NCBI GenBank assembly: GCA_949130495.1 | Contig: OX422223.1 | Location: 74,646,751-74,710,750 of the forward strand | DNA: 64,000 bases | DNA from: Sambucus nigra | Taxonomy: Eukaryota > Streptophyta > Magnoliopsida > Dipsacales > Adoxaceae | Reading direction: 5' to 3' | Shown here: positions 21,527 through 33,749 of the stretch, one piece after another | Layout of the letters: each line of letters begins with the position of its first letter | Position numbering within the stretch: position 1 is the stretch's first letter | The notes under the pieces: generated by a model | Told to the model about the DNA's origin: nothing | The model's input: only the letters and a program-made list of their open reading frames with translations | Database searches by the model: none | Translations under genes and position numbers: made by a program

Positions 21527-23256
21527 TGAAAATCTCGTACTAAGTTGTTTAACAAACGTTAAATCATTTAAGTAAGATCCAATTTACCTTTTTGAGGAAA
21601 CTCTTTTCTAAAACAAGATTGGAACACAAGATGTTTTTAAATGTTATGAACAAGATATTTCAAATTCTTAAAATTAGTTTTTAGGTTTAAAAACTAAGTC
21701 TAGCTATGCAGTGGTAGGCTTGAAGAAGTAAAAAATACACATGCAACAGAGATTTTTAATATGGTAAAATCCCAACCAATTGGGAAAACATCCATGGAGG
21801 TCTCTACAACTCAAAACAAAAAAAATCCACTAAAATAGAGTTTTTGGTTACAAGCATTTAATGAACTAAACACACATTAACAGACATATTCTAAGTCAAG
21901 AATTACACCAGCTCCTTTAGGTTGCTCTGACTTATTTAAGGCTCTGAAGTGGTCCTCACCGTTCTTTAGCTTGGCTCCTCTTCTCCTTAGTCTTTACGTA
22001 GACTCAAATGATTGAAATCTCTCATCCAATAACATTGTTTAAGTGATGTTGTGTGATTGTGTTGTGAGTGTAGTGCCTAAACACATGCATGTAATCACAC
22101 ACTCTTAATACAAACAATTTCCTATGAATTACAAATTGTTCTAAGTATGAAATGCAACTTTCACACTATTGAAATGAAACATGATCTTTATCACTGAATA
22201 TTTTCATATCTGTGAATTTTAAGAATATTTGAAACAGAGATTCTTCAGATCTTATTTATGTACAAAATTTTTTGAACTGAAAAACACACTCAGATCTGAA
22301 ATAAGCAAGTTATTATTTCAATTTTGTAAAACAAGAGAGATGTTGGATAATAGATGATAAAAATCGTTTTAAACAACAATATCTAATAGAGTGGAGAATG
22401 ATTTCTTAATAAAGAAATCAAATCAACCAAGATCTACGTGACTGTGTCACTTTAAACTAGATCTTCAAGTCTATAAATTGAAACGAGATATAATTTGAGT
22501 GAGGCAGTTTGGATAAGAGATTAAAGCTAAAGAGGATATGAACACCAGAAAATCAAAAAGCGTAACACTCGCAAAAATATTTTCTCTAAAAATTTTGACA
22601 GAGTATGGTTTGGATTTACGAATTTTTCTTCTCTTTTCTTCTCTCTCTCTCAAACTTTTAATCTCCCAAAAGATTGTAAATGAGAGGACTAAGGGTTATA
22701 TATATATTGAGGTTTGAAGGATTTGGAAACACAAATGAAATCAACAGCTTGGATCACGTCTCAACTTTCGAATGTAAATCTTATGGCTCACAATGCACCA
22801 CCTTTAAACGCATGCTGATTGGTTCAAATGGCTAACACATGGATTGAACTTAAACTCATGTAGACCTTTGATTACCCTGATCGAACGAACCAGATTGATT
22901 ATAACGTATGTGAGTGTGAGAAAACTCGAATCAAGCCATTCTGAAATCAACACGTGTAAGGATAAGATCGCTTATAAAGTGCGTGTTTTGTAGCTTCAAA
23001 AAATCCCAGTTGCTACCCCAATATTTTCAAGTGCTTTTGGATTCTACCTAACGAAATTTTTAGGCAGAAAAATTATTTACAAATTACACCCAAACATTTT
23101 AAAATACTAATTTTAATTTCCTAAAAATCGATTTTAAATATCTTATAAATTCCTAAAAATTCCAAATAAATGTAGAAAATCATTTTAAGCCAATATAACA
23201 CACACACACCTCATATATGAAATGAAATATGAGGAAATTCAATCCTAGAGTGTTTC
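21527..23256 (-). repeat. 5' LTR of the minus-strand copia derivative (truncated)
   Basis: Matches 18747-20440 throughout but stops at 23256 after 'aatcctagagtgtt', lacking the first about 190 bp present in the other copy at 20441-20628. Confidence 0.85.
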
Positions 23257-24530
23257 TAAGACTTCTAGCTCAGTATAGAGAGAGGAAAAAAGCGAGAGGA
23301 GATATTTAACAGTTAAAGAAAATATTTCCCTAGAAAAATCATTTAAGAGAAAATATTTTCTGAGTGAGAAAATCTTGAAAAATCGGAGAGAAAAATACCC
23401 TTGAGAGTTGTAGTTTCAAGGTTTTCTAAAACTCATCTGTGTTGTGAGTTTGGCCATTTAAACTCCTTTGAATTGTTGTTTTCCTCAAAACAGCCTTCAC
23501 GTGTGCATATTTCTTGAGTTTTTCATAAAATCAAGAATTTAGCACCATGATACATTTGGACTCACTCGAGTTTAAGTTTTTTTTAAAAATATCTATTTCA
23601 AACCTTTTTTGACAAACTTCGATATTTGTTTGTGGGTCTTGCTTTGCTTGTTGTATATTCTTTTAGATACATACTTTTCTAGATCAAAGGCAAAAGATAT
23701 TAGAAATTGACTTTTGGATTTTAAATCTATAATTTTTAGAAAAGCTAATTCTCTGTTTCGAGAAATCTATTTTCTTGCACATATCCTATCATATCTATTT
23801 TTTTACCTTACCAGATCTAAGATTTTAAGGGATTTCTTGGTGTATATTGTTTAGATCTGGTCATTTGGACTTCGACTACAATTTTTTTATAAAGTTTGTA
23901 ACCTATGTGTGTGTGAGTACTCTTGCATATTCATTCAGACTTGTTCACAACACTTACTCTATTTCACACACTTCACATAGTTTGTGTGTGGGTGTTTTTT
24001 TAGAGAACTTGACTGATAAGTCGACATAAAGACACTACTAGATTGGACGTTCAAACGGGCTTACTGGACTATAAGGATTACTTAGAGGTGCAACTCAGAG
24101 GTTTTGGTATACTTATTTTGTTTTATTTGATCCCATTGAATTCTTATAATTTTTAACCTTATTCTTATGTTTAGTGGATTTTTTTGTAGCATAGAGGTCA
24201 CCGTGGATGTTTCCCCTAACTTTGGGGTTTTACCATGTCAAAATCTATGTGTTGAACAACTATGGATGATCTTAACTATTACTTTCTTCCTAACTTAAAC
24301 TAGGATTATTAGACTTTATTTTACTAAAGTTTTTTTTACCAAGGGTTTTAAATATCAATTTTATGCTTTTGTTTTGGTTTAACACATCTTATGTGAAATC
24401 TTTGTTTTACAAATAACAGTTTCTTCAACAAGATTTTCGAATTCTCAATCTTGCATTTAACTTTGTTAAATATTAGATTGAGTTATTTCATTTACACTTT
24501 ATGTTGTATGATTAATTGAAGATTCAAGTT

Positions 24531-24575
<45 letters not shown>

Positions 24576-24592
24576 CTTTTGCGTAATTCAAT
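23257..24592 (+). repeat. R/U5 part of the older plus-strand copia LTR
   Basis: Contains a GA-rich leader-like segment, a 'gtggatgtttcccc...ggggttttacca' segment and an 'aacacatctta' region collinear with the end of the intact copia LTR, followed by a degenerate PBS near 24598-24617 (ttgtaatagagctttggt). It probably belongs with 18271-18746, split by the minus-strand element. Confidence 0.5.
24532..24573 (+). repeat. Poly(T) run of about 42 bases
   Basis: Uninterrupted T tract inside degraded copia U5 sequence. Its exact length may be unreliable in sequencing. Confidence 0.9.
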
Positions 24593-24762
24593 CCCTAACA
24601 ATTTGTAATAGAGCTTTGGTATAGATTAATCATTCTTTGGAGAGGTCGATGTTGTCTAACCTAGAAAACCCTAGTTTTGCATGTTGTGGGATTATAAATA
24701 TGTGTTTAGGTTTCCATACTAACAAGACTTCTTAAAGATTATTTGTTTGAATCCCTTTCATC

Positions 24763-24975
24763 ATGGTCACATATGTTTTTTTTACAAAATCGTGGATTGG
24801 GTCTAAACCTATAGATTTTGGGTTGCCCGGAACATGTGTTGAGGATGCAACTCGACATTTAGAAGCAAGGACAAAAGTGTGTCTGTTTGTAGGTTACCCG
24901 AAAGGAACTAAATGTGGTTTATTTTATAATCCTAAGGCAAGAGGTTATTGGTTAGCACTAACTCCTGATGCTTAA
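24763..24975 (+). pseudogene. Copia integrase C-terminal fragment
   Basis: 70 codons with the copia integrase tail pattern (LEARTKVCLFVGYPKGTKCG, near residues 31-50), which in intact elements follows the DDE core. Gag, protease and the integrase core between the PBS and this point are missing, so the element has a large internal deletion. Confidence 0.75.
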
Positions 24976-25329
24976 AGGCATATTATATGATAACCACAAG
25001 ATAAGGAGAAATATTACTTTGTAAGAGCTAAGGGGTCAAGACCAATTAATTCCTTCTGGACCACACGTATAGGATGGAACAAAACCTGATATCGATAATA
25101 AATGGGAGAATTACCGATGATTAGGATACACATATCACTTATACTAGACCATAAGTTGAGCCATGTTATAGTGGGAGGATCAACCATTATACTGATAAGT
25201 TAGTGTACATGGGTGAACACATCGGTGAGATATTAGTGGAACACGAACCGGATCCCAACAACAATGGTGAGGAAATCCAAGACAATGATTTTGTGCTTTG
25301 GCTAAAGGCTAAGAATACTGAGGTTGATT

Positions 25330-26509
25330 TGAGGTTTTCATATTAAGTTTGAGAACGTGTAGACTTTCCTGATGTGATAAAACCAATTGGTTAAAAGTGG
25401 ATTTACAGGAAGAAGAAAGGGGTGGATGGGAAAGTGTAAACCTTTAAATCAAGTCTTGTTGCGAAAAGTTTTACTCCAAAGAGTGGGATCAACTACGAGG
25501 AAAACTTTTCATCGGTAGTCATGATAAAATCTATCCAAATTATCTTATCCATTGGGGCATAGATCAATTTTGAGATTTAGCAAATGGATGTTAAGACTGT
25601 ATTCTTGAATGGTAATCTTAACGAGTGAATCTATATGATGCAACTCGTGTGATTTATATCTAAATGCCAACATACAAAGGTATGAAATAATAAGAGATCC
25701 ATTTATGCACTTAAGCAAGTGTCAAGGTCTTGGAACACTCAGTTTCATCAAGTAATAAAATATTTTAGTTTTAATCAATGTTTTGATAAAACTCATGTGT
25801 ATAAGAACCATGATGAAAGTCTGGTGTCATTTCTAGTATTTTACATTGATGATGTTCCTCTAATTGAGAATGATATGAGAGTATTGTCTAGTATAAGAGT
25901 GGATATCTATACAGTTCGATATGTAGGACTTTGGAGAAGCCGGTCACATCCTTGGGATCAAGGTTTCCCATTATCGAAAAAATAGGATGTTGGTCTTATC
26001 CCAAGACGTACTTATATAAATAATGTGCTCATATGGTTTATCACACAAGATTACAAGCGAGGATTCCTTCCTTTTAATAATGTTATCTCTTTATCTAATG
26101 ACCAGTGTTCGAACACACTTATCAGATATAAATGATGAGGAATGTACATTATGCTTCGATGGTGGGCAGCCTGGTGTATACTATGCTATGTATAAGCTCG
26201 GCTATCTACTATACTATTTCCATGGTAAAAAGATTTCAGCCTAACTTAGATTGGGAGCGCTGAAATGTTATTAACACATTCTTAAGCTTTTGAAAAGAAC
26301 TAGGGATTATGTATTGGTTTATTTAGTAGAAAGTCTAGTACGATTCAGGTACATAAACTTGGATTTTCAATCGGATAGGCATTCCAAAATATCGAACTTG
26401 GGATATTCTTCTACCATAGGAAATGGAGCCATAAGTTAGAGAAGTATCAAACAATCATATATTGTTAATTCGACTAGGGAAATCGAATATGTTTTTGCTT
26501 TGAAGGCAG
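25330..26509 (+). pseudogene. Copia RT and RNase H debris
   Basis: Frames broken by many stops contain, in order: QMDVKTVFLNG (about 25583), SIYALKQVSRSW (about 25696), the catalytic-loop equivalent FYIDDVPLIEND (YIDD at 25842-25853), and RNase H remnants (a DFQSDRHS stretch about 26358, a STREIEYVFALKA stretch about 26466). It belongs to a different copia lineage from the intact element, judging by the LIEND motif and loop sequences. It is cut at about 26509 by the Tat-lineage element. Confidence 0.85.
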
Positions 26510-27403
26510 TGATATACTAAAATACACCCTCGGCCAGGCCAAGGGTATCCCCGTACAAGATGAGGGCTCAACTCTACTACCCCGGAGGGTCTTACTGAAG
26601 AAGGGGGGTCAGATAAGCTGATCGCATCATTGGCTACACAATTCGGACAACAGTAAGACCGGATGACCATGCGAATACCAACCCCACTATTTACTTTGAC
26701 GACCTCAGCCCAAGTTCGTGGAGATAGAAGCCTTATCTTTTGGGGTGACCAAGCGACTAGCTAACCCTAGGAGGGGAAGACAGTACGAAGCTTACATCCA
26801 GCAATCAGGACCAAATATGTTAGCATCAACCTTAGCCTCGGCCTGTCATCATAAGCTGAGGGTGACATCATCACGGTGCATGATTTGGGAGACGCGTGGG
26901 ATAGTGTGCGTGGGACTCATGTAGCACATGGACTAGACCGTTATAATAATATTATCCCCTCACGTGAGGGAGTATTATGTCATCATTAACCACAGGTGGC
27001 CCATCCAGGTATCAACAGGGGGTTGACTAGATCATCATTCACATGCTCAATACATGCTTGGGGGGTACACTACTCCCCCAAGCCCTATATATACTTATCA
27101 TCTTCAAACTTGTAAGGGGATCGATAATTAAAACCCTAGCTAAACTCTTCTTGTACACACATTAGAGATAGAGAGTACACTTATGAGCATTGTGTGCAAG
27201 GCCATTAGTGCCCATATTTTGTGGATCACATATTCACAGTGGATATAGGCCTGATTGGATGAACGACTATACATCATTGTCTTCATTCCTCTTATATTCA
27301 TCCCCTTCTATATACTTAAATGCATGCATAACTCTCTTGCTACCATTGTTACTGTTTGAGCTCTCCACCTCTTATCTGGTGGTGTTGAATCTTAGCATCA
27401 TCA
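26510..27403 (+). repeat. 5' LTR of the Tat-lineage element
   Basis: Bounded left by the end of copia RNase H homology (TGATATAC at 26510) and right by CATCA before the PBS. TATA box (ctatatatac, 27083-27092) with a leader typical of such LTRs. No second copy exists in the window, so both ends are inferred. Confidence 0.6.
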
Positions 27404-27406
27404 GTT

Positions 27407-27423
27407 TGGTGCCGCCTGTGGGA
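27407..27423 (+). other. PBS of the Tat-lineage element
   Basis: tggtgccgcctgtggga, close to the tggcgccgtctgtggga PBS common in plant gypsy elements. Confidence 0.75.
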
Positions 27424-27572
27424 ATGAGAAGATATATCTTCCTTTTTATAGCTTGACCTCACTGGAGACTCTAGTGGTGAACCAATTCTCCCCCCTTTGT
27501 GTGGAGCTGTTTCACCATTGAAAGAGATCCATTAAGGTTCCTAAGCTCTTTTGATCATCACAGCTCAAACAT

Positions 27573-29669
27573 ATGGCACCAGAGATACAACCGCCACCTT
27601 CTCCACCAGCTAGTGAAGTAAGACCTAGTTCCAGTCATATACCACCTCAATTTGAGATGGATGACGTGGCTGTCGCCCTGAAGTATCCAGCAGTAAGCCA
27701 GCAGATTATGCAGGAGAAATTTACAGCTCTTAGCCAAAACATACTGAGACCACCCGGAGTCTCACCGGAGATGATTACTCCAGTAGCTGCACCAGGACAA
27801 CATAAGGCCAGGGGAACACCCCAGGTGCCCCACAAAGACTTTCCACCTTCACAACAGCGGAGGGATGTTTTTAACCCCCGGCGTCTACGCCTGGGGAGGC
27901 AAGGAAACCCTTGCCCGAAAGATAGATATGATGATGTGGAAATGGAAGAGGCTCCCATAGAATGATGGGAGCCTTATGAGGTCTCCAATAATACTGTACG
28001 ACCTATATAGGAGAGCAAAGGGAAGTGTGGGAGGCATAATCCTGACGATTGCCCGAGAGGCTCAACTTTTGATCGTCTGAGTAGAGGGTCGGCATTCGAG
28101 AGGTTGGGCCCAGTAAATGACCTGAGGGAAAGATTGTCTAGATCGAGAAGTCTTGCAAGGTCCAGAACAGAAGCAGTGGATGGCCAACCCCATGGATGGG
28201 ATGAAGGTCAGGGAAAGGTGAACATCCGACACAGATCGGCCGTAACAGAGCCCTATTCCACCCCAGAGAAGCGGCATGGGATAACATCGGCCAAGACGAC
28301 CCTATGAGGCCATAGAATGACTCGATCCAAAGGTTGGAGGATAGAATTAGTGATATCCTGAAAAGTTGAGACCCTCTTCAAAGAGGGTACTCCATAGGTT
28401 CACCCTTTGTGGTGAAGATAGTATACTTTCCAACACCATCCAAGTTTAAGCCACTTGTGGTCACCCCAAGGTATGACGGGAGTACCAACTCGGTCCATCA
28501 TATCGAGATATACCAATCAGCGGCATACATATACTCTATCTCGGATGAGATGAAGTGTTGTGCTTTTTCCAGCACTTTGACCAGGGCCGCACATGTCTGG
28601 TATACCTCTCTTCCAAAGAACTCCATGGAAATTTTTAAGCAGTTAGCAGATCGGTTCATCCACAACTTTTGCTTCTGAGTGAGGCCACAGAAGAAGATCA
28701 CACACCTGCTCTATGTTAAATAGGGGAAGACTGAAAGCCTTAGATATTATATTGCAAGATTTAATAAAGAAAAATTGGAGGTCGAGGACTACGAATAAAG
28801 TATAGCCATGACAGCCCATTGGGGGACTCCAAAAGGGGAAGCTATTATGGAAGCTTGCCGAAGACCCCCCGAAGACAATGGCTGAGTTGCTGGCAATAGT
28901 GGGGAAGGTGATGAACGCCGAAGAGGCGATGGTTGCCAAATAATAAGATGAAAAAGGAGGCACTAGTGGGGGTAAGTAACAGAAAAAGAATAAGGAGGGG
29001 AAGAAAAGGCTAGCAGATGACAAGTTCACTGATTACACCCCTCTTATGATCAGCTGCGAACACATTTTAAATGAGATAAAGAGCGATTGATCCTTAAAAT
29101 GGCCTGAGAAATTGAGGGCACATCCTTACAAGAGTAACAAAAACATGTGGTGTGAATTTCACCAAGACCATGGACATTTGACTGATAAGTGTTTCGCTCT
29201 GAAAGATGAAATTAAAAAAATGCTAAAAGAAGGGAAGTTAAGAAAATACGTGGACAAGGGTGCCTTCAAAAGCGGCGGAGGTGATGACCCTAGGAAGAAG
29301 AGAAGCGATGCATGCAGAGAAGATCCCCCCAATAGAAGAGGCGACCCTTCAGAGGATGATGATGATCCTGAACTCCCACTAAGAGACGGACACGACCCTA
29401 TGAAAAGACTTAATATGATCTCATTCGGTGTTGGAATGATCTCTGGGGGACTGACAGGAGGAGGGTCAGAAGTCACCGATAGGAAGGGCCATGTAGCTGA
29501 AGCCAAGATAGTAAAGAAAGCTGTGCATTCAACCTCTATCGAAGCCAAGCCAGAAAAGAGAAAGAACGTTGACATGAATACCTTGATAGTGGGTTTCTTA
29601 AGGATGGACTTTAAGGGCCTCTTAGCCCCACATGGTGACCCTCCCATCATCACCACCAGGGTACACTGA
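27573..29669 (+). pseudogene. Tat-lineage gag (broken)
   Basis: Open pieces at 27573-27965, 28409-28678 and 29112-29669 separated by stops and frame changes. The middle piece carries the retrotransposon gag capsid signature (RYDGSTNSVHHIEIYQSA, then TRAAHVWYTSLP). The last piece carries the knuckle CEFHQDHGHLTDKC at 29151-29192, then an acidic Asp/Pro-rich linker. The ATG at 27573 lies 150 bases after the PBS and starts a Pro-rich stretch. An intact product would form particles and bind RNA. Confidence 0.85.
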
Positions 29670-29675
29670 TGTTAG

Positions 29676-30060
29676 GTGCCAAGGATCTTGGTAGATGTGG
29701 GTAGTTCTACAGATGTGATGTTTTGGCCATGTTTTAAAGCCTTGGGACTTAGCCGTGCTAGACTAGTCCTATACCATAATTCCTTGATTGGTTTTAATGG
29801 GGGAAGAGTTCATCCCCTAGGAGTGTACGAGGTTGATATAAAATGGGAGACGAGTGGCTGAGATGGCTTACCAAGAGGGTTAAATTTTTTGTGATGGATG
29901 GATACGTCTTCTTAGCCTATAATATGATACTGGGATAAGTAGCCCTTAAGTAATTTGAGTCCATGCGTTCCGCGGTCCACCAGATGATAAAATTTCTGAC
30001 CCCTCATGGGGTAGGGGAAGTTCAGGGAGACCAGATGATGGCAAGGGAATGCTAATTTAA
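29676..30060 (+). pseudogene. Tat-lineage aspartic protease (broken)
   Basis: RILVDVGSSTDVMF at about residues 3-16 is the protease active-site region (usual form VDGGSS-DILF; the Asp is kept, the next residue is Val), followed by a GFNGG flap-like segment near residue 39. The frame stops at 29859-29861 and continues with shifts. Confidence 0.75.
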
Positions 30061-30188
30061 CTCTATCGAGGAAAGAGAGGCACACAAGAAGGAAACTACT
30101 ACTTTCAATATTGATACCCTGAATCCCAGGGATGAGATAAAGCTGAAGAAAGGAGAAGCCGCGAAAGAGGTAGAATCCATCATCCTCA

Positions 30189-31575
30189 ATGAGGATGAGC
30201 CGAAAAAAAACTGTCCAAGTTGACAAAGCTTTAAAGACATATATAAAACAAGACCTCATCAAGATGCTAAGGAAAAGACAGAACGTCTTTGCATGGAGTC
30301 ATGCAAACATGCCAGGAATTAACCTCGAGATCATATGTCACAAGCTCAACATAGTAGAGGACGTGAAGCTGATAAAGCAGAAGAGGAGAATTTATTCTCA
30401 GGAAAAATATGAGGTCATAAGGGATGAGGTCAAGAAGCTGGAAGAAGCTGAGTTTATCATGACAGTCATCTATCCCGAATAGCTGTCTAATGAGGTCATA
30501 GTCCCTAAATCCAACGAGAAATGGAGGATATGCATAGACTTCACTGACCTCAACAAACATTTTCCCAAAGACAGTTTCCCTCTTCCCCGTATTGATCTGA
30601 TGGTGGATGCTACTAAAGTCCATGAGCTAATGAGCTTCATGGATGCATATTCGGGCTACAACTAGATCTTCATGAACCCTGAGGACTCAGAGAAAATGGC
30701 TTTCATTACCGATAAGGGGACATACTATTACAGGGTCATACCCTTTAGCCTAAAGAATGCGGGGGTAATGTATCAATGCCTTATGAATAAAATGTTCGAA
30801 GACCAAATCGGGAAGTCTATGTAGAAGACATGTTGACCAAGATCTTGAAGGCCAAGGATCATGTGGCCGACCTTGAGAGGACCTTTGACATGATGGACAG
30901 GTATCGGATGAAGCTCAACCCAGCCAAGTGTGTCTTTGGGGTCGAGCAGGAAATTTCTTGGGATTCATCGTCAATTAAAGAGGCATTGAGGCCAATCCTG
31001 AGAAGATAAAGGCTCTGTTAGAAATGAAGACCCCCAAGACCATTAAAAACGTTCAGAGGCTCACAGGACGAGTGGCTACTTTGAATAGGTTCGTATTAGA
31101 GCCACAAATAAGTGTCTACCATTTTCTAAAGTTCTCAAAAAGGCTTTTGAATAGAGCGAAGATTGTGACAAGGCTTTCCAAGATCTAAAGTCCTACCTAG
31201 GGTCCCCCTTACTCAAATCACGTCCAGTGCAAGGTGAAAGATTGTATATGTACTTAGCCGTATCGGATTCAGCCATTAGCGCTACTATTGTGAGAGAAGA
31301 GGACAAATGCAAAAGCTGGTGCATTTCAATAGTAAGGCACTCCAAGGGGTAGAGTAAAGGTACCTAGGATGGAGAAATTGGCCTATGCTTTGATTCATGC
31401 CTCAAGAAAGATGAAGCCATACTTCTAGTCCCATAAAATGGTCATCCTCATCGATTCCCCTCTTAGGCAGGTCATACACAAGCCAGAAAAATCAGGGAGG
31501 CTAATGGCCTGGGCTATAAAGCTAGGAGAATTTGATATTGTGTATCAACCTAGGTTGGCCATCAAGGGATAAGCA
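30189..31575 (+). pseudogene. Tat-lineage RT and RNase H (broken)
   Basis: NVFAWSHANMPGI near residue 35 of the first open piece is the usual RT lead-in. Then follow KWRICIDFTDLNK (about 30520), FMDAYSGYN (about 30639), and at 30818-30829 a YVED where YVDD is expected, in a shifted frame. After that come RYRMKLNPAKCVFGV and RNase H remnants (about 31240-31560). Stops and frameshifts are frequent. A Glu at the second catalytic Asp would cripple polymerisation even if the frame were open. Confidence 0.85.
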
Positions 31576-31779
31576 TTAGCAGATTTCGTGGCTGAATTTA
31601 CTTAGGCAGAAGCTGAAACAGAAAATGAGAACCTCAAGAAGAAAGATATCCAACAAGGCAAGATTGTTGGTCCGTCCACAGATAAGGCTGAGACAAGCAC
31701 CGCTAGAGAAAAAGTTATTGAAAATGAAGAGGGAAGATACCTCTTTAGACAGGGGTCCCTCACTGAAGGAAATTTCTCA

Positions 31780-32340
31780 AAAGAACAGGTTGTGTGGAAC
31801 CTCTTTGTTGATAGGTCCTCCTACGAGAGTGGAAGTGGAACCAGATTAATAGTATCAGCACCTGGTGCCACGAATATTGAGTACGCCCTGCGGTTCAACT
31901 TCAAAGCCTCCAACAATGAGTCTGAATATGAGGCCCTGATATCAAGCCTCTCCTTAGCTAGGTCTCTTAGTGTTGGCTAGATCTTGGTACATAGTGATTC
32001 AAGGTTGGTTGTGAATTGAATAATAGGAACATATGAGGCTAAAGATGAGAGGATGGCCAAATACCTTGAGAGAATAAAGTCATTGTTGAAGAGCTTAAAG
32101 GAATTAAAGTTGAAGAGGATACCTCGGTTGGATAACGGCCGAGATGATGCACTTGCTAGGCCAGCCTCATTAACCAGGACGGATATTAGGAGAATAGTCC
32201 CAGTAGAAATTCAGTTCCAACCAATGATTGAAGGCATAGATAGAACACTTGGACCATGCTTAAATATAAGAAGGGAAGCTTCATGGATGGACCCTCTAGG
32301 AAGATACATTAAAAAGGGAGAGATGCTAGAGGCAAAATAA
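31780..32340 (+). pseudogene. Second (archaeal-like) RNase H of the Tat-lineage element
   Basis: Two open pieces (31792-31980 and 32053-32340) encode the extra RNase H that marks the Tat lineage: NNESEYEALISSLSLARSL near residue 41 of the first piece holds the catalytic Glu, and VHSDSRLVVN follows the internal stop with the next Asp. It sits between the RT-linked RNase H and integrase. Confidence 0.75.
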
Positions 32341-32352
32341 AAAATAAAAAAG

Positions 32353-33491
32353 TTGAGGTACAGAGTTACGAAATCCACTGTCATCGGAGACACCTTGTAC
32401 AAAAAGGGATTCTTGCTCCCTTTGCTCAGATGTGTAAACCTGTCGGAGGTTCCATGTATCTTGCAAGATGTGCACGAAGGGTCTTATTCAAGCCATATTG
32501 GGGGCAAGTCGTTAGAAAAGAGGATAGTCACATAGGGGTACTGGTGGCTGACCTTAGCAAAGGATGTTACGGAATGTATGAGGAAATGCGATAAATGTCA
32601 GAGATTCGCCACTATCGCTCCTCAACCCCATCAACCCCTGACCTCCATTACATCCCCATGGCCATTTGCAGTATAGAGAATCGATTTGGTAGGACCCTTG
32701 CCTAGGGCTATCAATAACGATCAATACTTGATCGTAGCAATTGAATATTTTTTGAAATGGGTGGAAGCAGAGCCAATGGTCACAATCACCGAGCAGAAGA
32801 CCTTTCAGTTCAACTGGAAGAACATCATATGCAGGTATGGTCTCCCCAACACCCTCATGTCAAATAACGGGACTCAGTTCAAGAATATATCCCTAGATAA
32901 ATACTGCGAAAGAGTGGGGGTCAAACAATTCTTCTCTACCCCAGGCCGACCTCAGGCTAATGGGCAAACTGAGGTTACAAATAGAAAAATCCTAGATGGG
33001 ATTAAGAAAAAAACTCGAGGAGGCAAAAGAAAGCTGGGCTGAGGAGGTACACGCTGTGCTGTGGGCCTACAAGACAACGATAAAAACTCCTTCTAGGGAA
33101 ACCCCTTTTATGTTGGCTATGGCTCAGAAGCCGTCATCCCCACTAAAATTGGGTTTCCTACTCACAAAGTTCAAATGTATGACCCCCCAGAGAAATATGG
33201 AAGAAAGGAGACTTGATTTAGGAAAGCAGAGAAGACGCTAAGATAAGACAAGCAGCCTACCAGCAAAGGACTGTCATATTTTACAATCAGAGGGTAAAGC
33301 AAAGGCCGATCGCTATGGGGGACCTAGTCCTCAAAAAGACATGGTAGAAACCTAACAAGCTCCACCCAAATTGGCAGGGCCCATATAAGGTCATTGATGA
33401 AGTTTACCCTCGAACTTATAGACTAGAGAACCTTGAAGGGGAACCCTTTTCGAACCCATGGAATGCAGATCATCTGAAGAAATACTATTAA
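32353..33491 (+). pseudogene. Tat-lineage integrase (broken, catalytic Asp changed)
   Basis: Zinc-binding N-terminal region (HEGSYSSHIGG, then CMRKCDKCQRFA), then the core: first Asp in RIDLVGPLP (about 32681), second site reads MSNNGTQF (about 32860) where SDNG is usual, then Glu in ANGQTEVTNR (about 32958). The Asp to Asn change fits a G to A transition. The C-terminal GDLVLKK and NWQGPYKV segments follow and the frame ends at 33491 (DHLKKYY). Several in-frame stops and a shift near 33000. Confidence 0.85.
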
Positions 33492-33749
33492 TAATGTTGT
33501 AGTTAATGTTCTATCGGATCATAGTTATAATGAATGTGTTGCTTCATAGAACACTTGGAATGTCAATGAGAATACTCTATTGTCCCCTCATCTTATGTTT
33601 GTCAATTTAGATATCTGTTGTGGTAATTCATGATAAGCCACAAAACATCATCTGTGGTGAAGTAGGCTTAAATGATCTTTGGTGATATGACAACATGAAT
33701 ATAGACAACCTCATCCACACACTGTCAATAACATTGGGGAGCATTCAGT
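33492..33749 (+). other. Spacer between integrase and minisatellite
   Basis: About 260 bases after the integrase stop with no ORF or motif I can name. Confidence 0.5.

Larger units (their letters stand above)
18747..23256 (-). mobile_element. Minus-strand copia deletion derivative (LTR-PBS-0.9 kb-PPT-LTR)
   Basis: On the minus strand: truncated 5' LTR 23256-21527, PBS tggtatcagagc at 21524-21513, an interior of about 0.9 kb without coding domains, PPT aaagggggagat at 20640-20629, 3' LTR 20628-18747. LTR ends TGAAGAAC...GATTTTCA, PPT identity and the conserved post-pol block show kinship with the copia element at 5611-15496. The pol and gag genes are gone, so any mobility would need trans-acting proteins. 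The 5' LTR lacks its first about 190 bp, replaced at 23256 by other LTR sequence. Confidence 0.85.

Noticed and set aside
27190..27456. 88-codon ORF before the Tat gag
   Set aside because: Spans the LTR end and PBS, so it cannot be a separate gene.
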